From assembly GCF_042648445.1 (NCBI RefSeq), contig NZ_JBHRYB010000001.1, positions 124,001 to 188,000 of the forward strand: a stretch of 64,000 bases of DNA, written 5' to 3'. Within the stretch, counting starts at the first letter, position 1. The number at the start of each line of letters is the position of its first letter. The notes under the pieces are model-generated. The model was given only the letters and a program-made list of their open reading frames with translations. It did no database searches and was not told the DNA's origin. This document shows positions 34,319 to 42,885 of the stretch, one piece after another. Origin of the DNA: Bacterioplanoides pacificum (GTDB taxonomy: Bacteria; Pseudomonadota; Gammaproteobacteria; Pseudomonadales; Oceanobacteraceae). A program made the translations under genes and the position numbers.

Positions 34319-35356
34319 GTGACCACCCGCATAGCAATTAATGGCTTTGGCCGTATTGGCCGTTGTGTTTTACGTGCGCTGTACGAGAACGGTTATCGCG
34401 ACCGCCTGCAGGTGGTGGCCATTAACGAGCTGGCGGATATCGAATCGCTGCGCTATATGCTCAACTACGACAGCACCCACGGGCGTTTTCCCGGTGATGT
34501 CAGCATTGCCGATGAGCGTCATTTGCTGGTCAACGGCGATCGTATCTGCGTCCGCCATGTTGAAGATCCGGCACAGCTGAACTGGTCTGAGCTGGGCATT
34601 GATCTGGTGCTGGAGTGTACCGGCCAGATTAAAACCCGCGCTGATGCCGAACAACATCAGCAGCGTGGCGCCGCCAGGGTACTGATCTCCAACCCGGCCG
34701 ATGCCGCGGTGGATAACACCATTATTTATGGTCTGAATCACACCAGCCTGACGGCTGAACACCGTATTGTGTCGAACGGCTCCTGTTCCACCAATTGCCT
34801 GATCCCGGTGTTAACCCTGCTTGATCAGGCCTATGGCATTGAAGCCGGTGTCACCACCACCATTCACTCGGCGATGAACGATCAGCCGGTGATCGATGCC
34901 TACCACTCGGATTTGCGCCGCACCCGTTCCGCGGTACAGAGTATTATTCCGGTGGATACCGGTTTGCCAAAAGGGATCAGCCGCCTGATGCCACAGCTGG
35001 ATGGCAAAATCGAAAGCCTGCATCTGCGGGTGCCAACCGCTAACGTATCGGCCCTCGATCTCAGTATTCAGCTGCAACAAAATACCAGCGCGGCGGCGGT
35101 GAATGAACTGCTGCGCGCAGCGGCAGCAGGCCAGGTGGAAGGGCTGAATCTGCAGGGAATTCTGGGGATCAGCGCTGAACCTCACGCCTCCATCGACTTT
35201 AATCACGACCCGCGTTCCGGGGTGGTGGATGCCACCCAGACCCGGGTCAGTGGCGGCCGGTTGTTAAAACTGCTGGTATGGTTTGATAACGAATGGGGCT
35301 TTGCCAACCGTATGCTGGATACCGCAGCACTGATGACACAGCCCGACGAGTGGTAA
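34319..35356 (+). CDS. epd: D-erythrose-4-phosphate dehydrogenase
   Basis: Epd oxidises erythrose 4-phosphate towards pyridoxal phosphate synthesis; it is a GAPDH relative. The GTG at 34319 follows a GGAG site and gives 345 residues. The NAD domain starts RIAINGFGRIGRCVLRALYE, with the Epd-type NELAD segment rather than the usual GAPDH N-D. The catalytic block is SNGSCSTNCLIPV. HSAMNDQPVIDAYHSDLRRTRSA and WFDNEWGFANRMLD closely match Epd. In many relatives epd, pgk and fba are adjacent; here two minus-strand genes lie between epd and pgk. Confidence 0.92.
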   Translation: MTTRIAINGFGRIGRCVLRALYENGYRDRLQVVAINELADIESLRYMLNYDSTHGRFPGDVSIADERHLLVNGDRICVRHVEDPAQLNWSELGIDLVLECTGQIKTRADAEQHQQRGAARVLISNPADAAVDNTIIYGLNHTSLTAEHRIVSNGSCSTNCLIPVLTLLDQAYGIEAGVTTTIHSAMNDQPVIDAYHSDLRRTRSAVQSIIPVDTGLPKGISRLMPQLDGKIESLHLRVPTANVSALDLSIQLQQNTSAAAVNELLRAAAAGQVEGLNLQGILGISAEPHASIDFNHDPRSGVVDATQTRVSGGRLLKLLVWFDNEWGFANRMLDTAALMTQPDEW

Positions 35357-35364
35357 ACAAGCCG

Positions 35365-36468
35365 TCAGAACTGACGGCAATCGAGCCACTGTTTATTGCT
35401 GTTGCTGACCAGTTGCTGCAGTGCCGGTAAATTATGCAACGCGCGGCTGTGAATATCGTGGTACAGGATAATGCCACGGCGCCATAACAACATCAGCGTG
35501 GTTACCCGGTCGGCCACCTGCTGATCGGTTAACTTACGGTTCCAGTCCTGGCTGTCGATATTCCATAACATCAGCTTTTCCTGCTGTTGCTGCAGATCGG
35601 TTAACAACGCTGGCTGACGCTGGCCATACGGCGGCCGGAACCAATAAGGGCCGGGCTGATAGGCGTTTAACTGCGTGCGGGTATCGGCCAGTGACTGTTG
35701 CCAGTTTTCCCATTTCTGATGGCTTTTATGCTGATAACCGTGAGACGCCAGACACTGATCTTTATAGAGTGCTTTGGGCGGTTTTACTTTCTCCAGATTT
35801 TCACCCAGCACAAAAAAGAAGGCGTGAATATTCAGCTGATTCAGCGCCTGAGTTAAGGGTGCGCTGCGTTTCGCCGATGGGCCATCATCGTAGGTTAATA
35901 AAAACTCACCATCGTTTAATTCAAAACCGCTGACTTCCTGCTCAGAAAATACCTCAATTTCACTGCTGATACGCGGAAACAAGGCGGCTAAACGCACCTG
36001 TTCGTATAAATAACGCTGATGAAATTTACGGCTGTGTTGTGCCCATTCGGCCAACCCGGCGGGTAACTGTTGTTGCAGTTGTTTTTGACTGAGTTGTTGC
36101 AACGCCGGCCAGTCGGTTGCGCAGGAACCGGCGTCCAGGCTGTGGCAGGCTTGTCGATGATTATTCAGCAGCCGCTGCCGGGTGCTGGTTAACCAGTGTT
36201 GCACCTGTGCCGGGTTAATCTTCTTTAATCCGGTAAAGGCTTTTATATCCGCTTCCTGCTGCAGTGCGGTCTGGCTGATAACCAGGGTTAACATCTGAAT
36301 TTCGGCATTGGAAGCACGATCAAACTGTTCACTGCTGCTGATCGGGTAAGGCCATAAATCGCGCTTTAAAGTGGCGACTTTTTCCGGCCCGGCGGCCTGT
36401 GCCACTAACGGCAGACAAAGGCAGGATAACAGGCCAAAACGTGATAAAAATAAGCGCGCTGATTTCAT
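35365..36468 (-). CDS. Secreted polysaccharide deacetylase (NodB domain)
   Basis: The 367 residues have a signal peptide ending VAQAA, an N-terminal helical region (about 30-185), then a NodB deacetylase domain. The motifs are complete: TYDDGP (catalytic and metal Asp), SHGYQHKSH (two metal His), RPPYG, the SQDW segment and IILYHDIH. It should remove acetyl groups from a periplasmic or surface polysaccharide, possibly peptidoglycan; the substrate is not known. It is convergent with epd (eight bases apart) and lies downstream of the YfaP-like gene on the same strand. Confidence 0.88.
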   Translation of the reverse strand: MKSARLFLSRFGLLSCLCLPLVAQAAGPEKVATLKRDLWPYPISSSEQFDRASNAEIQMLTLVISQTALQQEADIKAFTGLKKINPAQVQHWLTSTRQRLLNNHRQACHSLDAGSCATDWPALQQLSQKQLQQQLPAGLAEWAQHSRKFHQRYLYEQVRLAALFPRISSEIEVFSEQEVSGFELNDGEFLLTYDDGPSAKRSAPLTQALNQLNIHAFFFVLGENLEKVKPPKALYKDQCLASHGYQHKSHQKWENWQQSLADTRTQLNAYQPGPYWFRPPYGQRQPALLTDLQQQQEKLMLWNIDSQDWNRKLTDQQVADRVTTLMLLWRRGIILYHDIHSRALHNLPALQQLVSNSNKQWLDCRQF

Positions 36469-36538
36469 AACGGCTCCTGTTGAGGGGAGAAAAGACAGGA
36501 ATCACCCGACGGCAGAACACCGCCGGGTAACGCAGCAC

Positions 36539-37717
36539 TTATTGCAGTTTTTCCTGCATGCGCTGAATGCCTTTGTCGTAAGCACTGTGCTGGCGCAGCG
36601 CTTTGGCTTTATTGAAGTTATCCAGCGCGTCCTGCCATTGGCCATTACCTTCGTAGATACGGGCAATGTTGTAATAGCTGCTGGCCTGAACCCGGTTTTT
36701 GTTTTTACCGCTGGCCAGTTCAATGGCTTTACGGTTAGCCCACAGCGCTTCGGCGGTGCGGTTCAGTTTCTGGTAAGTCAGACCCAGATTGCTGTAAGCC
36801 TGGCCGTAAGACGGATACAGGTTGATGGCATCCTGGAACTTGTACATGGCATCTTCCAGGCGTTTTTCGTGGTACAGAGATTCGCCCCGGGTATTGATGC
36901 GCTTCGCTTCTTTTTTGATTGCCGGTGTTACCAGCGAGTGATTCTCGAAGGAGTCGGCGGCAATCAGGCTGTCCATATGGCTGGCCAGACCCTCACGGCT
37001 GAGGCTCAGGTACTGGTTGATATCGTGGAATGCGCCGTTTTCATCAATACCAAATACCACCCAGCTGGTGGCGGTGGTATCCGGCTGGACGCGGTAAGTC
37101 CGAATCAGAGTCTGGCCGACATACACTTCTACCCGGGCGTTGCTGAAGCCCATCTCTTTGGAATCTTTGCGATTACCGGAGCCGTTAGTGAAGTCGTGCA
37201 CCGCATACACATAACGCTGACCATCGTACTTCTGTTCAATGGTGATGGTTTCAGGGCCAAAGCTGGTGGTGTCATCGACGTCCAGGTTGGCGTTGTCACC
37301 GTTTTTCTCAACGTAAAACACGTGGTTGTTGGGGAAGGTCAGGTGAGAATCCAGGTCGCGTGGCGTTTCGCCCCAGGTTAATACCGCCCGCAGGCCATCC
37401 AGATTCTGCATTACCGGCGATAACGCGTAGGTGAAGTTATCACACGGGCACTTCACCACCAGGGTGGAATACCCCGGCTTATTGATGATCATGGTGGTGT
37501 CAGCATCGTCGGTCAGGCTGGCGGGTACCGTAGCGCTGCCGTCGGCGGCGGTCACCGCCTGTTGTGAACCTTCACCGTTACGCTGCCAGGTCACCTGAGC
37601 GCCATCGATGGATTTGTCTTTTACCACGGCGCTCAGCACCTTAATATCACCAGCCTGTGCCTGGCCGGCTAACAGTGCTGTGGCGGAGAACAGCACGGAA
37701 GTAAACAGATTGCGCAT
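36539..37717 (-). CDS. Periplasmic YfaP-like (DUF2135) protein with C-terminal TPR repeats
   Basis: The ATG at 37717 is preferred because AAGGA is six bases upstream; the ATG at 37723 abuts it. The 392 residues have a signal peptide ending AGQAQA, a carboxypeptidase-regulatory-like region (about 25-110), then a DUF2135 domain (about 110-235) with LTWGETPRDLDSHLTFP and HVFYVEKNG. Two to three TPR repeats follow (about 275-385: AMYKFQDAINLYPSYGQAYS and relatives). The role is unknown; the domains suggest an envelope binding protein. It sits upstream of the deacetylase and may be cotranscribed with it (70-base gap). Confidence 0.8.
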   Translation of the reverse strand: MRNLFTSVLFSATALLAGQAQAGDIKVLSAVVKDKSIDGAQVTWQRNGEGSQQAVTAADGSATVPASLTDDADTTMIINKPGYSTLVVKCPCDNFTYALSPVMQNLDGLRAVLTWGETPRDLDSHLTFPNNHVFYVEKNGDNANLDVDDTTSFGPETITIEQKYDGQRYVYAVHDFTNGSGNRKDSKEMGFSNARVEVYVGQTLIRTYRVQPDTTATSWVVFGIDENGAFHDINQYLSLSREGLASHMDSLIAADSFENHSLVTPAIKKEAKRINTRGESLYHEKRLEDAMYKFQDAINLYPSYGQAYSNLGLTYQKLNRTAEALWANRKAIELASGKNKNRVQASSYYNIARIYEGNGQWQDALDNFNKAKALRQHSAYDKGIQRMQEKLQ

Positions 37718-37926
37718 TATCATTCCTTAATGTCGTAAGCAGGAAGCTGTGCCGTAGGCCGGCCAGCAAAGGGTAAAGTCTAATGGCTCAAACCCGAGTT
37801 CACCAGTGATAAACTTCTCATTTTAAAACAGCTTTAAGCGGTTATTGTTGCTGCTATAATGCCGCCTTTTGTTCGCCCGGCTGGCCAGCTGGCAGGGCTC
37901 AACGGGTAATAACAGCGGGAGAGACC

Positions 37927-39090
37927 ATGACTGTTTTAAAAATGACCGATCTGGATCTGAAAGGTAAACGGGTTCTGATTCGTGAAGACTTAAACGTACC
38001 GGTAAAAGACGGCAAAGTAACATCGGATGCACGTATCCGGGCCTCGTTGCCAACCATCCAGCACGCGCTGGCAGCCGGTGCCAAGGTCATTGTTATGTCT
38101 CATCTGGGTCGCCCGACCGAAGGCGAGTACGAGGAGAAATTCTCGATGCAGCCGGTGGCTGATCACCTGGCGGGTCTGCTGGGTCGCAACGTCGAAGTAG
38201 TGAAAGACTTTAACGCCGGTGTTGAGGTCGCGGAAGGCGAGCTGGTGTTGCTGGAAAACGTGCGTTTTAACCCGGGTGAAAAGAAAGACACTGATGAACT
38301 GGCACAAGCGTACGCCCAGCTGTGTGACGTGTTTGTGATGGACGCTTTTGGTACCGCTCACCGCGCCCAGGCGTCGACTCACGGTGTTGCTAAATTCGCC
38401 CCGGTTGCCTGTGCCGGACCTCTGCTGGCTGCTGAGCTGGAGGCGTTAGGCAAAGCGCTGGATAACCCCGCTCGTCCGCTGGTGGCGATTGTTGGTGGCT
38501 CCAAAGTGTCGACCAAGCTGGAAGTGCTGGAAAGCCTGTCTGACGTATGTGACCAGATCATCGTCGGTGGTGGTATCGCCAATACGTTCCTGGCGGCGGC
38601 AGGCAAGCCGGTAGGTAAGTCTCTGTGTGAAAACGACCTGATTGCAAACGCCAAAGCTCTGATGGACAAGGTGTCTATTCCGGTTCCGACCGATGTGGTG
38701 TGTGGTAAAGAATTCTCCGAAACGGCTGAAGCGACGCTGAAATCGGCAGACGATGTTGCTGAAGACGATATGATCTTTGATATCGGCCCGGATTCTGCCA
38801 AAGCCCTGGCTGAGCAATTAAAAGAAGCCAAAACCATTATCTGGAATGGCCCGGTGGGGGTGTTCGAATTCGACCAGTTTGGTGAAGGCACTAAAGCCCT
38901 GTCGCTGGCTATTGCCGATTCCGACGGCTTCTCCATCGCCGGTGGTGGTGACACACTGGCTGCCGTGGATAAGTACGACATTGCCGATAAAGTCTCTTAC
39001 ATCTCTACCGGTGGTGGTGCCTTCCTGGAATTCGTTGAAGGCAAAACCCTGCCTGCGGTTGCGATTCTGGAGCAACGTGCCAAGCAGTAA
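37927..39090 (+). CDS. pgk: Phosphoglycerate kinase
   Basis: Pgk makes ATP from 1,3-bisphosphoglycerate in glycolysis. The 387 residues show GKRVLIREDLNVPVKDG, MSHLGRPTEG, the LENVRFNPGEKKD block, the nucleotide-binding GPVGVFEFDQFGEGTK and the GGGDTLAAV C-terminal motif. A GGGAGAG site precedes the ATG. It is followed by a terminator and then fba, so fba may have its own promoter in the 145-base gap. Confidence 0.99.
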   Translation: MTVLKMTDLDLKGKRVLIREDLNVPVKDGKVTSDARIRASLPTIQHALAAGAKVIVMSHLGRPTEGEYEEKFSMQPVADHLAGLLGRNVEVVKDFNAGVEVAEGELVLLENVRFNPGEKKDTDELAQAYAQLCDVFVMDAFGTAHRAQASTHGVAKFAPVACAGPLLAAELEALGKALDNPARPLVAIVGGSKVSTKLEVLESLSDVCDQIIVGGGIANTFLAAAGKPVGKSLCENDLIANAKALMDKVSIPVPTDVVCGKEFSETAEATLKSADDVAEDDMIFDIGPDSAKALAEQLKEAKTIIWNGPVGVFEFDQFGEGTKALSLAIADSDGFSIAGGGDTLAAVDKYDIADKVSYISTGGGAFLEFVEGKTLPAVAILEQRAKQ

Positions 39091-39115
39091 TATCCAGCGT
39101 ACCGGATAACTGATC

Positions 39116-39151
39116 AGCCGATGCCGACCGAGAGGTCGGCATCGGCTTTTT
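39116..39151 (+). terminator. Rho-independent terminator after pgk
   Basis: AGCCGATGCCGACC pairs with GGTCGGCATCGGCT around a four-base GAGA loop and ends in a T run. Confidence 0.92.
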
Positions 39152-39235
39152 AGTCGCTGGCCACACCTGTTACTAAGCGGCAGAAACCGCTAGAATAGCG
39201 GCCAATTGACTAACCTCAGATAAGGTACTTTTTTC

Positions 39236-40300
39236 ATGGCTCTGATCAGCATGCGTCAGATGCTGGACCACGCTGCCGAATTTGGCTACGGCGTACCAGC
39301 TTTCAACGTTAATAATCTGGAACAGATGCGCGCCATCATGGAAGCGGCGGACAAAACTGATTCGCCGGTGATTGTTCAGGCTTCTGCTGGTGCCCGCAAG
39401 TACGCCGGTGCGCCTTTCCTGCGTCACCTGATTCTGGCGGCGATCGAAGAGTTCCCGCATATTCCTGTGTGTATGCACCAGGATCACGGTGCTTCCCCTA
39501 CCGTTTGTCAGCGTTCTATCCAGCTGGGTTTCAGCTCGGTCATGATGGACGGTTCTCTGGGTGAAGACGGCAAAACCCCGATGAGCTACGAATACAACGT
39601 CGACGTTACCAAACGTACCGTGGAAATGGCCCACGGTTGTGGTGTCTCGGTTGAGGGTGAGCTGGGTGTGCTGGGTTCGCTGGAAACCGGCCAGGCTGGT
39701 GAAGAAGACGGTGTTGGCGCTGAAGGCACGCTGACTCACGATCAGATGTTAACCGATCCGGAAGAAGCGGCTGACTTCGTCAAGCAAACCGGTGTTGATG
39801 CGCTGGCAATTGCCTGTGGCACGTCGCACGGGGCTTACAAATTCACCCGTCCACCAACCGGTGACATTCTGGCGATTGACCGCATTAAAGAAATCCACAA
39901 ACGTATTCCGGATACTCACCTGGTGATGCACGGTTCTTCTTCGGTACCGCAGGAGTGGCTGGCAATCATCAACGAATTCGGTGGCGAGATTCCGGAAACC
40001 TACGGTGTGCCGGTTGAGCAGATCGTTGAAGGCATCAAATTTGGTGTACGCAAAGTCAACATCGATACCGACCTGCGTCTGGCATCGACCGGTGCGATTC
40101 GTCGCTTCCTGGCGGAAAACCCGGCTGAGTTCGATCCGCGCAAATACCTGACGGCGTCGGTGAAAGCGATGAGCGAGATTTGTATCGCCCGCTACGAAGC
40201 TTTCGGCACCGCCGGTAATGCCTCTAAGATCAAAGCCTTGTCTCTGGACGCTATGTTTGATCGTTATCAGTCCGGTGAACTGGATCCGAAAGTGAACTGA
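39236..40300 (+). CDS. fba: Class II fructose-bisphosphate aldolase (Calvin/pseudomonad type)
   Basis: This zinc-dependent aldolase cleaves fructose 1,6-bisphosphate. The 354-residue length and the start ALISMRQMLDHAAEFGYGVPAFNVNN fit the class IIB/Calvin type used by pseudomonads rather than E. coli FbaA. The zinc His is in CMHQDHGASP, and SSVMMDGSLGED, VEGELGVLGS, LAIACGTSHGAYKF and the LVMHGSSSVP block are present. It has its own terminator. Together with epd and pgk it provides glycolytic and gluconeogenic steps. Confidence 0.97.
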   Translation: MALISMRQMLDHAAEFGYGVPAFNVNNLEQMRAIMEAADKTDSPVIVQASAGARKYAGAPFLRHLILAAIEEFPHIPVCMHQDHGASPTVCQRSIQLGFSSVMMDGSLGEDGKTPMSYEYNVDVTKRTVEMAHGCGVSVEGELGVLGSLETGQAGEEDGVGAEGTLTHDQMLTDPEEAADFVKQTGVDALAIACGTSHGAYKFTRPPTGDILAIDRIKEIHKRIPDTHLVMHGSSSVPQEWLAIINEFGGEIPETYGVPVEQIVEGIKFGVRKVNIDTDLRLASTGAIRRFLAENPAEFDPRKYLTASVKAMSEICIARYEAFGTAGNASKIKALSLDAMFDRYQSGELDPKVN

Positions 40301-40323
40301 GTTTGCCCGGCTGCTGATAAAAC

Positions 40324-40348
40324 AACCCATCTTCGGATGGGTTTTTTT
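40324..40348 (+). terminator. Rho-independent terminator after fba
   Basis: AACCCATC pairs with GATGGGTT around a TTCG loop, followed by seven T residues. Confidence 0.92.
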
Positions 40349-40451
40349 ATGCCCGCAATTCGCCAGTGTTTATTGGGGCGGGTGAAAGTATGCCAATAAC
40401 CTGATAAAAACTGCTGACTTTTACGCAAATAACCATTGAAAATATAAGGAA

Positions 40452-40465
40452 TTGATCTGGGTCAA
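40452..40465 (+). promoter_or_regulatory. Anr/FNR box upstream of bacteriohemerythrin
   Basis: TTGATCTGGGTCAA matches the TTGAT-N4-(A/G)TCAA site of Anr/FNR/Dnr regulators. A -10-like TAAACT lies at 40487-40492, which would put the box centre near -41, the class II activator position. The rest of the 40349-40553 gap is non-coding. Confidence 0.8.
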
Positions 40466-40553
40466 TTTCCGCCCGACACGACCCCCTAAACTCCCGCCTC
40501 TGGTATTGAGAAAAAAATAAGTAATAACACCAAACTTAGGGAGCTTGTGTTGT

Positions 40554-41021
40554 ATGGAGCATTACGACTGGACCGCCGACCTCGACCTCGGCATCGATGT
40601 GATCGATTCCCAGCATCGCCGTATTGTGGATTACATTAACGAGATTAACGACGCCATCGCCCAGCAGGATGTGACCATGGTGTTTGATGTGATGGAACGT
40701 CTGAAAGACTACACCATGGACCATTTTGCCTTTGAGGAACAATTACTGAAGCAGGCCGGTTATCTGTTGATGGAAGCGCATCAGCAGGTGCATCGCCGCT
40801 TCGAAGATCGCATCGCGAAATACGAAGAGTCACTGCTGAACGGCCACGATCCGTTTGGTGTGGCACGTCGCATTCGTACCGCGCTGATGGCTTGGCTGAT
40901 TCAGCATATTAAACAGGAAGACGCCGATTACGTGCCGGTGGTGAAAAAGGTACTGAAACGTGAGGAAAGCTGGATTAACGGTGCGCTGAAGCGCATTTTC
41001 GGCCAGCCCGAAAACGCCTGA
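40554..41021 (+). CDS. Bacteriohemerythrin
   Basis: Bacteriohemerythrins bind oxygen reversibly with a non-heme di-iron site and can deliver it to oxygenases or sense it. From ATG 40554 there are 155 residues with the full ligand set: H in IDSQHRRIVDYINE, the HFAFEEQLL segment (His and Glu), H in EAHQQVHRRF, and HIKQEDADY. The AGGGAG site is ten bases upstream. The Anr/FNR box upstream predicts induction at low oxygen. It stands alone, before the small ORF and the roadblock cluster. Confidence 0.9.
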   Translation: MEHYDWTADLDLGIDVIDSQHRRIVDYINEINDAIAQQDVTMVFDVMERLKDYTMDHFAFEEQLLKQAGYLLMEAHQQVHRRFEDRIAKYEESLLNGHDPFGVARRIRTALMAWLIQHIKQEDADYVPVVKKVLKREESWINGALKRIFGQPENA

Positions 41022-41085
41022 ACGGCGCTGGACAAGGTCCTTTTTTCGGGTATGGTGTGGCCTCTTTTTTTACCGGAGGTCCGCC

Positions 41086-41169
41086 ATGTTAAAAGGACTT
41101 ATCAGCGCTTCTCTGTGTGTCCTCAGTAGCCTGGCTGTTGGCACTGTGCGTCTGGGTTATATGTTCTGA
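41086..41169 (+). CDS. Possible 27-residue membrane small protein
   Basis: ATG 41086 is preceded by a strong GGAGG site at good spacing. The frame encodes 27 residues with a hydrophobic centre (LISASLCVLSSLAVG) ending RLGYMF. This could be a single-pass membrane peptide. It lies just before the convergent roadblock gene. No family is recognised, and the evidence is only the ribosome site and the hydrophobic composition. Confidence 0.45.
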   Translation: MLKGLISASLCVLSSLAVGTVRLGYMF

Positions 41170-41174
41170 GGCGG

Positions 41175-41576
41175 TTATAAAGCCTGTAAAATAGTTTGTC
41201 GTAGCCGGCGCGCAATAAATCGTGCTGTTGCCAGCGAACAGTCGTGCTGACAACACAAAGTAATCACCAGCTGCCCGTGGGAACTGCTGATGGTTTCAAT
41301 CACAATTTTGCCGCAGTTTGATTCAATATCAATGGTCTGGCTGTCTTCAGAAAATACTGCCCTGGCAGCGGAGTTACTCATTGCCATAATGGAGCTGGTA
41401 ACCGCGGCAATTTTATCGCCTTCAATATTTAACCCCTGGCGCGCTACCTGACACACGCGAAAGCCATCGGTGGTAGCCAGGTTCAGTAGTTGTAATTGTT
41501 GATTGTTTTTCAGCTCACTGACAAACGCATGTTTGGCGATGTCACTGGGTACCCATGCGGGGATATTGCTGCTCAT
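41175..41576 (-). CDS. Roadblock/LC7-domain protein (MglB-like), distal
   Basis: The 133 residues show the alternating alpha/beta pattern of roadblock/LC7 proteins: a helix, the strand LQLLNLATTDGFRVCQVAR, the AVTSSIMAMSNSAARAV helix and two strands KIVIETISSSHGQLVITLCC. Such proteins dimerise and act as GTPase-activating or scaffold partners of Ras-like GTPases, like MglB with MglA. It starts one base after the GTPase stop codon, so the two are coupled and very likely partners. Its C-terminal helix is basic (RFIARRLRQTILQ). Confidence 0.75.
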   Translation of the reverse strand: MSSNIPAWVPSDIAKHAFVSELKNNQQLQLLNLATTDGFRVCQVARQGLNIEGDKIAAVTSSIMAMSNSAARAVFSEDSQTIDIESNCGKIVIETISSSHGQLVITLCCQHDCSLATARFIARRLRQTILQAL

Positions 41577-41577
41577 A

Positions 41578-42114
41578 TTAGTTGGCCAATGTATTGATAA
41601 CAGTTAACAGGGACAAAGCCTGGTGCGGGTCGCGACAATTGAGCGGCAGCACGGGTAAGCATAAATCATTCTGTTGCTGGTGGTCGTTGATTGCTCGTTG
41701 CAGTCGCTGGTAATCTTCATCACTAACCTGGTCGCTATGAGAGATGGCGACCAGTAGTGGTAATGAATTGGCGGAGACATCAAAAAACTGCAGCCAGCGC
41801 TGAAATGATAACGGATCAAATTCCTGCTCTGCGTGCAGTAATAAAATCATTCCCCAGGTGCCCGGCTTTACAGTTTCCCATATAAAGGAATAACGTGTTT
41901 GTCCGGGAACACCATACAGCCCGAGGGCGAGATTGCCGTTGAGATGAATACGACCATAATCAATACCAACCGTGGTGGTGTCTTTGCCGATATCAATGCT
42001 GGAGGTGACATCGGTATTGATGGTGTCTATCTCACTGAGTGTACTGATCAACTGTGTTTTACCACTGCCAACATCGCCTACGATGACCAGTTTACGGTAG
42101 TCAGGTTCTTGCAT
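41578..42114 (-). CDS. Small Ras-like GTPase (MglA-like family)
   Basis: From ATG 42114 the protein has 178 residues; the longer upstream frame is BLUF-gene sequence read in another frame. G1 is GDVGSGKT (13-20), the switch I Thr region is KDTTTVGIDYG (44-54), G3 is YGVPGQTRY (67-75; usual D-x-x-G has become V-P-G-Q), and G4 is SHSD rather than N-K-x-D. This pattern fits the bacterial GTPases that pair with roadblock proteins. It overlaps the BLUF-like gene by 14 bases upstream and is one base from the roadblock gene downstream. Confidence 0.82.
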   Translation of the reverse strand: MQEPDYRKLVIVGDVGSGKTQLISTLSEIDTINTDVTSSIDIGKDTTTVGIDYGRIHLNGNLALGLYGVPGQTRYSFIWETVKPGTWGMILLLHAEQEFDPLSFQRWLQFFDVSANSLPLLVAISHSDQVSDEDYQRLQRAINDHQQQNDLCLPVLPLNCRDPHQALSLLTVINTLAN

Positions 42115-42847
42115 TCGATAAGGACCGGTTAATAAATTGACGAAGGGAGGAAAAAAAGCGGCTGCGTGTCGGGCTGGCGATCGGTTGTTCACCCAGCCGC
42201 AGTAAAGATTGCTGTTGCAGCTGTTGCAGTTCTTGGCGTAGTTGTTGTTCGTTGCTGAAAGGATTGCATCGCAATACGTCACGATAGTGCAATGGTGCAC
42301 GGCTGAGCAAAGCATACAGCTCCAGTTGCTCACGTGCTGGCTGCAGACGGCCGGTAGTTGGCCAGCGTTTCAGTTTCAGCGTCTGTTGTTGCAGTGGTTG
42401 TTGCAGTGGTTGTTGCAGTGGTTGATTGGCGCCATGCTGCTCAAATACTGCTTCGAGTAAATTGTCCACTGTGCTGGCTGGAGGGTGTTGCAGACCGAAA
42501 TGATGGCACAGATACTGTTGCAGCGTTGTGCTGGATTCGTTGCCAGACAGCAGTCGCAACGCACCATCGTCAAGCAGCCGCTGAGTGATCGGACGATTCA
42601 GCAGCAGTTGTATTTGCGAGTGGCGCGGATCTTGGCGGATGTTAGCCAGTAGCATTTGTAACGCTGGTTGTTGTCCTTCCAGAGCCTGAAAATATTGACC
42701 TTTATGGAAACATAATACGGACGATATGCCGTGGTCTTTATTCCGGCTGCGGCCGTGTACCAGAATGCCACTGATTGAGCGCGGTAATTGTTGTGCGTTT
42801 TGCTGATCGTTTGGACGACTGACGAACGCAAGAGTGTGAAGGTTCAT
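42101..42847 (-). CDS. BLUF-like sensor protein lacking the photoactive Tyr
   Basis: Residues 1-100 follow the BLUF flavin domain: LHTLAFVSR, the RNKDHGISSVLCFHKGQYFQALEG block and the IRQDPRHSQIQLL strand. The flavin-contacting Asn (36) and Gln (54) are present, but the position of the light-switch Tyr is Phe8. The usual Trp region near residue 95 is also changed. A Gln-rich linker made of LQQP repeats (about 143-155) leads to a C-terminal part (about 168-220) with a winged-helix-like pattern (LYALLSRAPLHYRDVL through QQSLLRLGE). It overlaps the GTPase gene. It may sense redox or act as a light-independent scaffold. Confidence 0.75.
   Translation of the reverse strand: MNLHTLAFVSRPNDQQNAQQLPRSISGILVHGRSRNKDHGISSVLCFHKGQYFQALEGQQPALQMLLANIRQDPRHSQIQLLLNRPITQRLLDDGALRLLSGNESSTTLQQYLCHHFGLQHPPASTVDNLLEAVFEQHGANQPLQQPLQQPLQQQTLKLKRWPTTGRLQPAREQLELYALLSRAPLHYRDVLRCNPFSNEQQLRQELQQLQQQSLLRLGEQPIASPTRSRFFSSLRQFINRSLSNART
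42386..42421. repeat. Three exact 12-base tandem repeats inside the BLUF-like gene
   Basis: TTGTTGCAGTGG on the plus strand is repeated three times, coding for the LQQP units of the linker. Repeat number could vary between strains without breaking the frame. Confidence 0.9.
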
Positions 42848-42885
42848 TCGTAATTCCGCAAAAGTGCCCTCCGTGGCGATAAATA

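Noticed and set aside
42115..42333. N-terminal extension of the GTPase
   Set aside because: This stretch is the BLUF-like gene in another frame, and the P-loop position fits a start at 42114.
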